A program made the position numbers and the translations under genes. From the NCBI GenBank assembly GCA_942159475.1, contig OW804098.1, positions 119,747,374 through 119,811,373 of the forward strand: a stretch of DNA of 64,000 bases, given 5' to 3'. The notes beneath the pieces were generated by a model. The model did no database searches. It had not been told where the DNA came from and saw only the letters and a list, made by a program, of their open reading frames with translations. The stretch is from Sthenelais limicola (lineage: Eukaryota > Annelida > Polychaeta > Phyllodocida > Sigalionidae). This document shows, piece after piece, positions 10,236 to 63,220 of the stretch (its first letter is position 1; every line of letters begins with the position of its first letter).

Positions 10236-11878
10236 TATATATATATCTTAAATATTTTAAATCTACCACTATACATGGCTTGTTTCAATTTCATCAGAAT
10301 CTTCACGGACATATGCTCAATTGATCTATTATACACTTGACACATAATGTTTCATATCAGCAGTAAATAACCATTATTGAATCGTTATTGAATCTATTAC
10401 TATGTAAAAAGAAACCTTTATAGCCTCTATAACATCAGAAACGTCCAAGGATCTTTCCAACAAGACCTACACTACTGAGCCTTCTAATTCCAGAAGTACA
10501 TCAAGCATTCAACCATTTTTACCCAAGATATCATTGCCACTTACAAAAAGGTATACAGTCTATGCACCAACTATACTTTCTCACTGACTGGAGACAAATA
10601 ACAACCCTACTCAATGAATTCCATATGGTTGATGTAGCTGCTGACCCATTAAAGGTAAATACCAGTGTTGTCAGCACTGCAGCAGGCGGGAATTCAAGGA
10701 ACTAATGCATGAAACAATAGAAGTCAATATATTTTGTTCAAACTTTGTCTGAGAAAGAACATGGTTGGAGGAATACAAAATGCCAAAAAAAAATGGATGT
10801 TATCGATGTTATGGATTATTTTGTGTTTTAGGGATGAGTGAAGTTTACTTCGATTCACTATTGATTTCAATGGGGGAAACTCATTGTGATACAAGTTTAG
10901 CTTAATTGGGAGGGTAGAATAACATGTCAGCAACGTATATGCAGATTTTAAAGAAAGTTGTATGATTCAATCATATGCTATTGCGGAAAATGCAGAAAAT
11001 GCAGAAAATACATAGACTTCTATAGTGAACAGTAGTAAATTACACATATATAAGGTTGTGAGACCCGGCCAAGGCTTGAGCGTGCAACCTTCCACTCTGT
11101 CCTGTGGTCAGAAGTGCATGGCCTAAAAAGCTAGTGATATGAGAGCATGTGAGAGGGGCCAATGCATGGCAGAGGAAGGAAAAGCATTCATTTCTCCTTT
11201 ATTTATGCTATGAAGTCAGTGTTACTACTAAAACATCAATCTAGAGATATTGAGAGGGCGTTCTGTAGCAACGGAAATAGCAAATATATGAGTTGACTGT
11301 AAAAAGGTGTTTGGGTGCCGTTTTGAGCATGTATCCTTTCTCTGAAATAGAGAGACTGGGGCGACACCTGTTGCAATTGATTGGTACCTGTGGCACCTTT
11401 GGTGGCTACAACTGAGTCGCGCTCCATCTAGTATAGCCATCTGGCTCTGCTGTGCAGTGCCACCATCTGGTGGAGATGTGGAGTACTAACTACTGGTCTG
11501 ATGAATAAAATCTACTCGTCTAAAATTGGTTGTTGACTGCACATCATTTCTTAAACAACACAACAGCTTGCGTTCATTTTTGGGAGAGCTGGGAGGGCTG
11601 GGGGGGGGGATCTGTAAGCTCATTAATAATGGGTTTATATAAACAGGCTTTATACCAAATTAAAGCTTAAGATAAGATAAGCTAAGAAGTTTTTTATTTG
11701 TCTTTAAAGATGTACACAAATATTTTGCTTATGAGGAAGACAAACTGGTCGATATAGCTTGTGTGGCTTTTCACTATTAATATAAATTGATTATAGTTCT
11801 AGGTTCATCAGTTCACTGAACCCTTCATGGCTGGGATAAGAAATTTCAGCTTAATGTCTCAATTAAATTCCACTACTT
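10236..11878. other. Intergenic, no gene recognised
   Basis: No domain, splice-consistent exon or complete repeat is recognised. The missing 5' exon of the ABCC4-like gene could lie anywhere between here and 17673, but I could not identify it. Confidence 0.45.
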
Positions 11879-12113
11879 GGGTCAGATTTTCAGAAAATGT
11901 ACAATTCAACTTCGCCAATCTTCTCAAATAACCCAAATTTCAGACGAAAATAAAGTTCAAAATACAGTTCAACCTAGCCAAACAGATTGCTGGCGTCAAT
12001 GCAATACCGAATATACTCAAATGTACCTAATATTGACCAAATTGCAGCCTAATTTAGCAGAATTTCCTAAATGTGTACAGCTGCCAATTGTACATTTTCT
12101 GAAAATCTGACCC
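11879..12113. repeat. GGGTCAG-family MITE with ACTT target duplication
   Basis: The termini are GGGTCAGATTTTCAGAAAAT and its inverse, ending GAAAATCTGACCC. It is flanked on both sides by ACTT, an exact 4-bp target-site duplication. Confidence 0.9.
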
Positions 12114-12936
12114 ACTTAATGGTGTCATCTACAGTCCCCTATCAAGTAGTCCTCGTTCATTTACCATGTTAAACTGTCATCATGAAAAAGTAGTTGACAG
12201 AACTGGTACATTGCACTTTGAACCTTGACTAGTATTTGACTAACCTACTGATGGGGTCACTAGGACACAAGACGTAAAACTGCTATTTTTTAGAAATAGA
12301 TTTTCATTGCATACAATTTCGTGGACAAATTCTGATGTTCTCATGCGATACAAATAAATTTTCAAAAAGCATCAATATTGTTGTACAGAAACTGTATGTT
12401 TCACATAGTAATCTTAGTAAGTAAGTAAATTTTAACATTAATCTTCCAGGCTTTTAAAGAAAAATGAGCACTTTCTGATACTCGCTTTGAGCTCAATAAA
12501 GCAGGACAATACAATGTATAATATATGTACAAAGGATAGATTTTACCACAGAAAAAAATATTTTTTGTGTTTTATATATGCAATTTGAACTTCAAATTGA
12601 TTTACAAGCTTATAGATCTACTATACAGTGACTCGTAATATATTAAATTTTAGAGGATACTCAATATATCAGATTGCATTTCCTCACCTGGGGTTAGCAC
12701 AATTACCAACTGACTTGTAATGTTGGTGATTTGTGATTTTCTATTTTAAGATGTATTCATTCCCATAATATCGAGAGAAAAAACAACATAGAACATCAAA
12801 TTAGTGTGGCCCGGTCTTGTGAAACCACATCATCTGCTAAAGTATTCATTTATATGTACAGTCATGATAAGACTGCATACTTTGTCCTATTCTCAGACCT
12901 CTCTGACCATTAAAATGCACATACAAATACATAGAT

Positions 12937-13172
12937 GGGTCAGATTTTCAGAAAATGTACAATTGGCAGCTCTACACATTGAGTAATTTCTGCAAAATTC
13001 TGCTAAAACAATGATACATTTGGGATATATATGAGTAGATTTGGTATCGCATTGATTTAAAGTACAAGTTCTGTTATGTTAAACAACATTTTGAAAATCA
13101 TTTCTCTCTTAAATGTGGGTTATTTGAGAGGATTGGTTGAGGCGAATTGTATATTTTCTGAAAATCTGACCC
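12937..13172. repeat. GGGTCAG-family MITE with AGAT target duplication
   Basis: The terminal inverted repeats are as in the other copies. It is flanked by AGAT on both sides. The internal sequence resembles the 50007 and 51662 subfamily. Confidence 0.9.
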
Positions 13173-13766
13173 AGATACAGAAGCAGAAGCAGGGGGCATG
13201 TAAAATTCCCAAACTTTCCACGCAGCTTTGGCTTTAAGTAAGGTTACCACAGCCTTCATTTATTCATCGCACCTGTATTACATTTGGTAGGATTAATAAT
13301 ATTGTTCCCATCTTAAGTGTTGGTGGATATATATGTTGATATGAATAAAGTAATGCACCATTCTAGGAAAGTTGTATTATAAGCGCAGTAAGGTCATAGA
13401 TTGTAACGAATGAACGAGGTCACACATGGACAACAATATAGTTGGTGTCATCACATTCTGATCAGAGACTTGACAATTTACATGTTATATCAACAATCAA
13501 CAACAGCTGAGTTACATATGAGAGCAACAGTATCAACAGCTTAAAGTTCTTTTTTTTTATTATTCAAAATCAAAACTGATTCATGGGTCAGGTCCTCAAA
13601 AAATATACATTTTTCCTTCACCAGTCCATTTCACCAGTATTTCTCAGGGAATTCCAATGCTAGTTTCCGCACCTTTATATTAGGTTAGTTATAATTACCA
13701 CAGGTAGGTTGCTTAAAATAGCTCCTTGATCTAGACCAAAAGGCCCATAAACTTGCGTCGATACTT

Positions 13767-14002
13767 GGGTCAGATTTTCAGAAAATGTACAATTGGCAGC
13801 TGTACACATTTAGTCAATTCTGCTAGATTAGGCTGAAATTTGGTCAATTATAGGTAAATTCAAGTATATTCGGCATTGCATTGATTCTAGCTATCTGTTA
13901 GGTTAGGTTGAACTGTATTTTGAACTTTTTTTTCGGTCTGAAATTTGGGTTATTTGAGAAGATTGGCGAAGTTGAATTGTACGTTTTCTGAAAATCTGAC
14001 CC
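13767..14002. repeat. GGGTCAG-family MITE with ACTT target duplication
   Basis: Terminal inverted repeats of about 28 bp are flanked by ACTT on both sides. It is internally close to the copy at 14386. Confidence 0.9.
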
Positions 14003-14385
14003 ACTTATTTTTTGTATCACACAAAGGTCTGTTTCATTGAAGGGAACTAGAGCATACAGATTTTAGTATATGAATGAAGTGTTCAGAGCAAGAGGAAATA
14101 AAAATCACACAGGAAAATGGCTGAAGATAGGACTTCTTCATATGGGAGAGCGAGTCTTCTTTCAAAATTGACACTCTGGTACAGTATCCAACATTTGATT
14201 TGCTTCTTTCTCTAAAGTTTCAAGACAGTGGCTTAAGAAAAAAGTATTATAAAACAATAACAAGTGTATTACTGGTACACAACCAAAGCCCTGACAGTAG
14301 CATATCAGTATTGCTGAAGGATATCTTTTACTTATATAACTTTATCTTTTGCTTCTAAAGATGGTCAAGATTACGCACAGCCTAT

Positions 14386-14626
14386 GGGTCAGATTTTCAG
14401 AAAATGTACAATTGGCAGCTGTGCACATTTAGTAAATTCTGCTAAATTAGGCTGCAATTTGGCCAATACTAGGTAAATTCGAGTAGATCTATGTATGGCA
14501 TTGCATTGATTCTAGCAATCTGTTTGGTTAGGTTGAGCTGTATTTTGAATTTTATTTTCGTCTGAAATTTGGGTTATTTGAGAAGATGGACGAAGTTGGA
14601 TTGTACATTTTCTGAGAATCTGACCC
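14386..14626. repeat. GGGTCAG-family MITE with CTAT target duplication
   Basis: Terminal inverted repeats are flanked by CTAT on both sides. It is the fourth copy within 2.8 kb. Confidence 0.9.
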
Positions 14627-14869
14627 CTATTTACATTAGTTATGGTTGATATGAATAGGGGATTTGTATTTATGTATGTATTAGTTTTATTTCTCATTTT
14701 TATACAGTTACATCGTATAATAAAAAGGGAAAAATGGATTTTTTGTCCTTCGTTGTTAAAAACATAGGTATTCCCGGACGTCCATTTTAGTCTTAGATCG
14801 TTTTCTTTTCTTAAGTGTTCAGTGTCCGTTTTGTTGTGATATTGTACGATCTTCTAGCAATTAATCATA

Positions 14870-15062
14870 CTATATTTGCATGTCTCACTGCAAATGTGTA
14901 TTGCAGTGAACACTGGGAAGGGTTCAGATCATTTTGCAACATATTTATCGAAAATTGCAAGCATCTGCTCTTCAATTAAAATCTCCCTTTGAACATTTTC
15001 ACTCCTACAATCACAAAACAAAACAAATGCATGATGGGAATGTAATGGAATTGTTGGGATTT
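14870..15062. repeat. Partial relative of the AATAGGGGAGTTGCATG MITE
   Basis: TGCATGTCTCACTGCAAATG and the following segment resemble the interior of the 4521 copy (TGCATGTCTCACTGCGCATG). The far terminus is not recognisable. Confidence 0.45.
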
Positions 15063-15069
15063 TGGTTAT

Positions 15070-15190
15070 GTTCTTTCCGTTGAGTCCAGGCACCCAGCGG
15101 AAGACCTACCTAGACACATGTCTTTTTAGAATGCTGGACCACCTCAATGTAAATAACATCTATTGCAATAAAGAATTCTTGAATTGAATG
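15070..15190 (+). mobile_element. Probable LINE 3' end fragment
   Basis: A 3'-UTR-like stretch ends in GCAATAAAGAATTCTTGAAT. It has AATAAA and a short repetitive tail, as in 5'-truncated LINE insertions. No coding part remains. Confidence 0.4.
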
Positions 15191-16033
15191 CCAGTGTTGC
15201 ACTTTCTGTATAAATATCTCCGGATCCCTTCCAAGCTTAAATACTATCGGTATTCAATAATAATATAATCCTGATCGTGTAGGCTATATCTCCGTGTAAA
15301 TATTAATCATATCTCTAGAAAGGTTAGTGGAGGAAAGAACTAATGTCTAAGGCCTGTGGTGGATAATATAATGTTTTAAAACCCTCATCCGAGAAGAACA
15401 ATATATAGAGAAAATACTTTGTAAGTTCAGTTTTATTCCGGCTTAATTAATCCTTGAGGTGAGGATGTACTTGTTCCCCAACCAAACGATACACACAACC
15501 CCATACAAAGGTCATAAATACTTTAACAGGTACATCGAGGTGTTTATAATATAAATCAGGAATATATAAATAAATATAATGAGCAAACAAGTATAACTTC
15601 CTCATAAATTAGAGTAATATTTAACAGAAGAGACGGTCGAAGTCTGGAGGCCCTAACATTAACCAATAATTAGTTATAACATAATGAACTAATATATGAA
15701 GAGAATAGTAGCAGTCCTGGAAATACAGACCCTAGTGGCGTCCGTGGGAACCACGGAGATTCCCGGAGGTAATTCTGGAGGTTACTTTCATAGAATCATC
15801 ACATACTTCACATGGATCGTTACAGAATCATGTAAATTGTAGGTCACTGCCTGGAGTGGTCCCGGGCTATACACTAAAGGCAGAGACTAAACTGATTATT
15901 AACCTCCATTTCGGGCTTGCTGGTGCACCAAACCACACACCAGCAGCTCCACAATGTTGGTCATTAACCTGTGATATATTAGGATTATCATTGTTGATTG
16001 TAGTGCATTCCATAACTGTATAGGTACTTATTG
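15191..16033. other. Intergenic, no gene recognised
   Basis: AT-rich with no coding signal that I can support. Confidence 0.45.
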
Positions 16034-16662
16034 AATACTAAGACAAAAACAACCAAGGGACGAAGCGGTAATCCGTATCGTCGTGGGGCAGAGGTATCCA
16101 CCCAAGTGCGCGAAGCGCACGCAGGTGGATACCGAAGCCAAGCGATGATTCGGATTTCGCACGAAGTCCTGCGGTTCTTTTTGTATTTATTTCACCGTTT
16201 CTTATTAAAAACAACCCGAAAATGACAAAAATATTGATAGTATGGAATAAATGTTCGTTGTGGTTGACGTTGACGTCTTTGTTTACATCGTGACGCCCGT
16301 TATGACTCCCGTCATGACGCATCTGCGTATTTCTATGCACCGTTTTTTCCAACCCGCGTGGGTCAGAACTATATTTTAGAATGCAAAGTTATTTAATTCT
16401 GCACTGTCATGTACATTGATTTTGGTTGCCGTTTTACAGTAAAATTACTTAATAAATGTATTTAATTATTTGTTTACTTTTGCAACTCATTTATATGCAC
16501 TAATACTATAATTGCTAGGGAACTATATTCATTCCATATCAGTCCTGAGGCCTGATATGCCGTCGTATCGGCCTCAGGCCTGAGTTGCACTCTCAGGGCT
16601 AAGTCAATGGGCTGTACATATTGACCACACCCAAAGGTGAAATAAAAAACTGATTACTCTTA
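16034..16662 (+). repeat. ~0.6-kb dispersed repeat, copy 1
   Basis: It is homologous to the reverse complement of 51905-52512. Shared blocks include GATACGG/GGTATCC palindromic segments, GACTCCCGTCATGACGC, GGGTCAGAACTATATTTTAG and the segment containing 'GGCCTCAGGCCTGA'. An internal hairpin (about 16085-16135) is centred on GTGCGCGAAGCGCAC. It is probably a non-autonomous transposon. The open frames inside it are not genes. Confidence 0.7.
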
Positions 16663-16973
16663 TCATTCAATATTACATAGAACTGAATTACCTTCTTTTA
16701 CAAAATGTTGACATGGCTCTGTGCAAATCCTATTACAACTTAAATTATAAATTGTCTACTTCAATTCAACATATTACCTTTAGCACTTGGTACATGAGAT
16801 ACAAACGGGAGGCATACATCTGAAACATAATGGTACATACAGTATTGGGCCTCTGGAAAATAACATCGATCTACATGTAATACTGTAAATACAAAAAGAT
16901 AGTATGTAATTATATATATGTTTCTGCACCTAATCAAGCATGTAGCCAAATTGCAGGTATGTTTGAACATGAC

Positions 16974-17570
16974 TAAAGCCTGGGTTCCACTGCCCCGCTA
17001 CTTCTCCCTCTACAGCTCCCACTTTTTGATTAAAGAAGCAGGAGCAGTAGCCAGAGAGTAAGAGAGATGGGTGCTACTTGGCCCCACTGCATAGCCATGT
17101 TACTTCCCGCTTCTTTTGGCGGATTTTCGAAGCGTAGAGTGCTCCCGCTTCTATCAAACATGTTTGATATTTAACGGCAGCAACTTTGTAGCTGAAGTAA
17201 TTGGAAGTAGCGGGAGCTGAAGCAGGGCAATGGCACCAGTCTATGTTACCCTCACGTGAATTGATGCGTTCATTTCCATATGAAAATGAAATGTTGTCTG
17301 CTCACATTTCTGAGTAGCGGTAGAAGTAGCGGTAACGCGGCAATAACACCCATTAAAGCTGGGTTCCACTGGCTGGCTACTTCTCCCGCTTCTGCTCACA
17401 CTTCTTGATTAAAAAAGCTGTAACAGTAGCGGGAGAGTAAAGGGGATGGGTGCTATAGACAGTCAAAGTAGCGGGAGTAGTAACCGGCCAGTGGAACCCA
17501 GCTTTTAGACTGTCAAAGTAGCGGGAGGACTAGTGGGAGTAGCAGCCGGCCAGTAGAACCCAGCCCTAGG
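16974..17570. repeat. Cluster of inverted-repeat elements (GTAGCGGGAG family)
   Basis: Multiple direct and inverted copies occur of 'GGGTTCCACTG...GCTACTTCTCCCGC' and its complement 'GTAGCGGGAG...CAGTGGAACCCAGC'. They form nested hairpins across about 600 bp just upstream of the first visible ABCC4-like exon. Confidence 0.7.
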
Positions 17571-17673
17571 GCTACAATTTCCTCTCCTCCCACCTACTAG
17601 AGGAAGATGGTAGAGGTATATTTCTGCACCTAACCAGGCATGTTATAGTTGGTAAATCTGCTTTATCTTCCAG

Positions 17674-59562
<41,889 letters not shown>

Positions 59563-60251
59563 TTAGATAGATTCATTGGACATCCAATGACCCCGATATT
59601 TCCTTATTTGTTTATTCTCAAACGTTGATGATTAAAATTTCTCAAAGGTTACAATGTGGCACTAGACACTAAAATCACTTGCTAGCCACAACCAGGAGCT
59701 CAGCTGATTTTGGGGATTTAATACTAGACAAAATTTAAAAGGATCTAAAATACATTTTGCAGAATCTGAGGTGAGAGAGGAGAGTGACAAATATCAAGTG
59801 AAATAGAGGTTAGAAAAAAAGAATCAAATAAATCAATAAATCAAGTAAAGATTTTTTTTTTTCTTTCCTTGAATTACGGTCAGCATTTATATTAGGATGG
59901 CCGACCAGATCCGACCAGATCCTCTACTTCAGTGGTGTCACTAAAGTAAATAATATATTGTTCCACTTGTTTCCTGTCAGCCGATTCAACCTCAAACTAT
60001 AATATAATACTAACAGATTAACTAATAAATTGCATTCAAAGCAACAATCTGTCCACGACAACTTCTTTCATGCTTTTGATTTTTCATTCCCTTACTCGAA
60101 ATGAACTAATACATGTCGGGGAAAATAAAAAAGTGACTTATTGTATGAATATTTAACAGCAGAATGATATTGATAGCTGCCTATTCTTATGTTTCTATAC
60201 CTGTACAATCTTCAATTGTTTGTTCAGCATATCTTTGAGGAAACTAATTAC
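59563..60251. other. 3' UTR of the ABCC4-like gene and intergenic sequence
   Basis: ATTAAA (59631) and AATAAA (59827) are candidate poly(A) signals. A short direct repeat, GATCCGACCA/GATCC, lies near 59908-59922. Nothing else is recognised. Confidence 0.5.
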
Positions 60252-60989
60252 TTAAAAATTAGGATGATAATTTTGCTGGAGTTTCAGATGATCCATTGTG
60301 GCTGTCAGCTCTTTCTGTTTCTTTTCAATATCTTTAGCGGCATCACCTAGATATTTATCAATATTTGTTTCCACTTCAGATCTCAGTGATTCTAGGAAAG
60401 CGTCCTGGGCAATGTCACCGATCTTGGTTTTTAACTTACCAGATTCCGAAGTTACTTGTTTTCGGTGTTCAGCAATGTCTTCGCGCATGCCCAAGTGTGC
60501 ATGGCGGACATCACTCAGTGTCTGTTGAAGTGCTCGGGTGTTAGAGTCTATTCGAGAAACCATTTGCACAATGAATTCATTTTGCCTCTGCATTTGTAGA
60601 AACATAGGGTTATTATTGTCCACTGGCATGTAACTCTGGGAGTGAGAGTACGGAACCATAGTCGGCTGATATTGTTGGCACGATGCCGACTGCATGTTTT
60701 GGTGGAAGGTATTATACATGGCTTGATTCGGATCATGCATCATTTGTTTAAAGTGGGTCAACGACGATAAAGGAGGTTGTGAAAACGGTTGTACTTTACT
60801 TGTGGTGTCCTCCTTATTCATTTTGATTGGTGAGGTTATTTTTGTACCTAATATATCTCCTTGTGCTGTATAGTAGAATGACAAGCCACTCGAGCTATCA
60901 TCGACGTGTGGAACGGGCGACAGCGAGGGGTTGTTGTCGGTATGGATGCGTGTATGGCCTGGGATGGGGCTTGATGTATGATAATCCAT
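60252..60989 (-). CDS. Unrecognised ORF with C-terminal coiled coil (245 aa)
   Basis: ATG at 60989. The N-terminal half is polar, rich in Ser, Pro, Gln, Met and His (e.g. MQSASCQQYQPTMVPYSHSQ). Residues ~130-240 look like a coiled coil (VQMVSRIDSNTRALQQTL, then EKKQKELTATMDHLKLQQ). No catalytic or zinc motif is seen. An uninterrupted ORF of this composition in repeat-rich sequence suggests an ORF1/Gag-like retroelement product or a taxon-specific protein. No partner RT ORF is adjacent. Confidence 0.45.
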   Translation of the reverse strand: MDYHTSSPIPGHTRIHTDNNPSLSPVPHVDDSSSGLSFYYTAQGDILGTKITSPIKMNKEDTTSKVQPFSQPPLSSLTHFKQMMHDPNQAMYNTFHQNMQSASCQQYQPTMVPYSHSQSYMPVDNNNPMFLQMQRQNEFIVQMVSRIDSNTRALQQTLSDVRHAHLGMREDIAEHRKQVTSESGKLKTKIGDIAQDAFLESLRSEVETNIDKYLGDAAKDIEKKQKELTATMDHLKLQQNYHPNF

Positions 60990-61670
60990 AAGCTATGGGC
61001 CTTATTGTTGAGTAGCACTTTTATTTCAAGTCATGTTTAAGATAATTGTCATTTGGTAGTGCTATAGTCCCATCAGCCTAGGTTTTTGAATATTGTTCAC
61101 TTTGTAACAGGCCCGATGTGGGATAATCCTACTCTCGTTAATCTTCCTCCATGGTGTGGTTGATAATAGGCAGATAATCCCACGCCGTTTCCTTTAAAAA
61201 GGCAATGAGGCTCACAATTTCGAAACCACCAAGAAATTAAGAAAATATATTACGGTCAAACAGCACTTTGGGGCCTTCAAAATTGTTCTTTAAATTTTAA
61301 AAAGAATGTATTGTTATTTTATGATTTTTGAAATAAAATCTAGTAGTATACACATTGCGCATTTATTAGGGATCTCCACGGGTCCCACACTACTTGCAGA
61401 CCTCTGTACAAGATACAGCACTAGCTGCAACCATGTATTTTATTTTACTTTATCTTTTGATCTACTATTATGTACTTGCTGTTGTGTTCAATAGTATAAA
61501 TATGATGTGGAAATTGGTACAGACTTTTCATCTCTGGTACAAGCTATTTCAAATACCACAGATTATTTTCAAACTCCACACGTCCTATATCCAGGCAGAT
61601 TTGACTATTTCTACAACAACAAAATTTCATTTTAAGGGTATTTTGTTCTATTTCAGCCTCCTTTCCCACT
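60990..61670. other. Intergenic, no gene recognised
   Basis: Contains the near-palindromic pair TGTGGGATAATCC (about 61119) and GATAATCCCACGCC (about 61174), about 70 bp apart. No coding feature is supported. Confidence 0.45.
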
Positions 61671-61677
61671 CTTGTTT

Positions 61678-61856
61678 TCTGGCTGGAATAAGCTAGGGGT
61701 TATATACCTGCTGTTATCTGGCTGGTATAAGCTAGGGGTTATATACCTGCTGTTATCTGGCTGGTATAAGCCAGGGGTTATATACCTGCTGTTATCTGGC
61801 TGGTATAAGCTAGGGGTTATATACCTGCTGTTATCTGGCTGGTATAAGCTAGATCA
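61678..61856 (+). repeat. 39-bp tandem repeat, about 4.5 copies
   Basis: The unit includes TCTGGCTGGTATAAGCTAGG and GGTTATATACCTGCTGTTA. The unit length is a multiple of three, so the open frame through it is a 13-residue repeat (SGWYKLGVIYLLL-like). The copies are nearly identical, indicating recent expansion. Coding is unlikely. A diverged unit occurs at about 62326-62352. Confidence 0.88.
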
Positions 61857-61869
61857 TATTGACCGTTAG

Positions 61870-62640
61870 CTAGATACATGAGAAGCTGATGTTTTGTGTT
61901 TCTCTTACTATAAGCTACTCCCTTTAACCAAACACTCCTAGTTGTGAAATTAGAAAAATAGCCCTCACATTTATTTTGGCATACTAATGTAAAAATAAAT
62001 TATTCTATCACTGAGGACCAACTGAAAGACGTGGGATCCACTTTCAGACGTGGGTCTCCTTTTTGTACACCTTTCGAGACACATTAGAAAACGGGCTGTA
62101 CCTTGAAAGGGGTGAGTCCTGTTTTCTGATTTTGTTTTGAGATTGGTTTGAACCTGAACAGAGTGCCATTTGCTATTTAGTACACACAGGAATGATCATA
62201 ATCAATCTTTGATCAACCAAACTGCACCCCCAAACGGCACCTTTCAAACTGCTCATGTGTGCAATATTGAATTGAAGTGAATCTGTTAGAATGGGCCACC
62301 GTCTCACTAGGTGTTATATAGCAGCTGTCTGGCTGGTGTAAAGTAGGTGTTATGTTTAGAGATTATCTAACCATCAGACACACCTGGAAATGGAAATGAA
62401 CAAATCATGTCTGGGCATATGTTATACTTGAAACCGTAAATGTGACATAACTGCCTGTGTTTGATATCACTGTTATGTAATGTTAAATCACAATATAATT
62501 ATAGAAATAGGCAGAATAATCATTGCGGCAAGCAGTTCCTATGAAATGGCCTTCAATATGGTGAAATATTGTATAAACATAACAACTTCTGTCCTACAGG
62601 TTAAATAAGAGGTAAGCTTTGTAAGACGGAGCTTCTGTGT
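61870..62640. other. Intergenic, no gene recognised
   Basis: The segment 62156-62262 resembles, inverted, the segment around 23380-23660 (AAACTGCACCCCCAAAC against GTTTGGGGGTGCAGTT), so a dispersed repeat is present. Otherwise nothing is recognised. Confidence 0.5.
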
Positions 62641-63220
62641 TTAAAGTGTCAGTAAACCCCAAAATATTATGAGCAAATCCATTTCCTTGCTATTATTGAA
62701 ATGTAACCAACCCGGTTTTACTTAATTCAACTTATTATTTAGTGAGTTTTACCCATTTAAAGGAGTGAAAAAGTAGTTCCACAGTTTAACACTCCATTCA
62801 AGGCACCACTGTTTGCTTACGTCATAAAGGTGTGCCAATCTTGAAATGTACATGCAATGAACATAATGAACAACTCTCATAATTGCTGCTAGAAAGAAGG
62901 AGGGTGGGGTGGGCAGAAGGAGATTGAACAACACAGGTGTGCAGACCAAAACAAACTGTTTCAATTGCTGGGAGATTGGAGGGGGAAGGTAGAGATATTA
63001 TGTTCATTTCTGGCGCACCTTTATGATGTCACACAGAACTCTCAGTGCCGTATTGTGCTGAACAGACTTTTTCAACTAGGATTTCTCAATTTATGCCTGT
63101 AAGTGACTATAAGTTAGACATAAATGGAAGTAAAAAAATCAAGACTTGGGTGTTGTATTTATGGCTCCATGAAGTTTATTGTCCTAAAAGTGACCATGAA
63201 CCCATTAACTGACCCTTTAA
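62641..63220. mobile_element. Non-autonomous TTAA-target transposon, copy 2, abutting the P450 stop codon
   Basis: Homologous to 41541-42173. Termini are AGTGTCAGTAAAC and TTAACTGACCCT. TTAA is present at both ends (62641-62644, 63217-63220). The right-hand TTAA contains the TAA stop of the minus-strand P450 gene. Confidence 0.85.

Noticed and set aside
16031..16352. Overlapping ORFs on both strands
   Set aside because: They fall within the dispersed repeat 16034-16662 and its hairpin. Mirror-image ORFs in palindromic DNA are expected.
10480..17600. Searched for the missing N-terminal exon of the ABCC4-like gene
   Set aside because: No ATG-initiated segment with the expected NP..A/S..SR.FF pattern and a phase-2 donor could be supported.
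61678..61856. 39-bp repeats considered as a CRISPR-like array
   Set aside because: The units are directly adjacent with no unique spacers, and the genome is eukaryotic.
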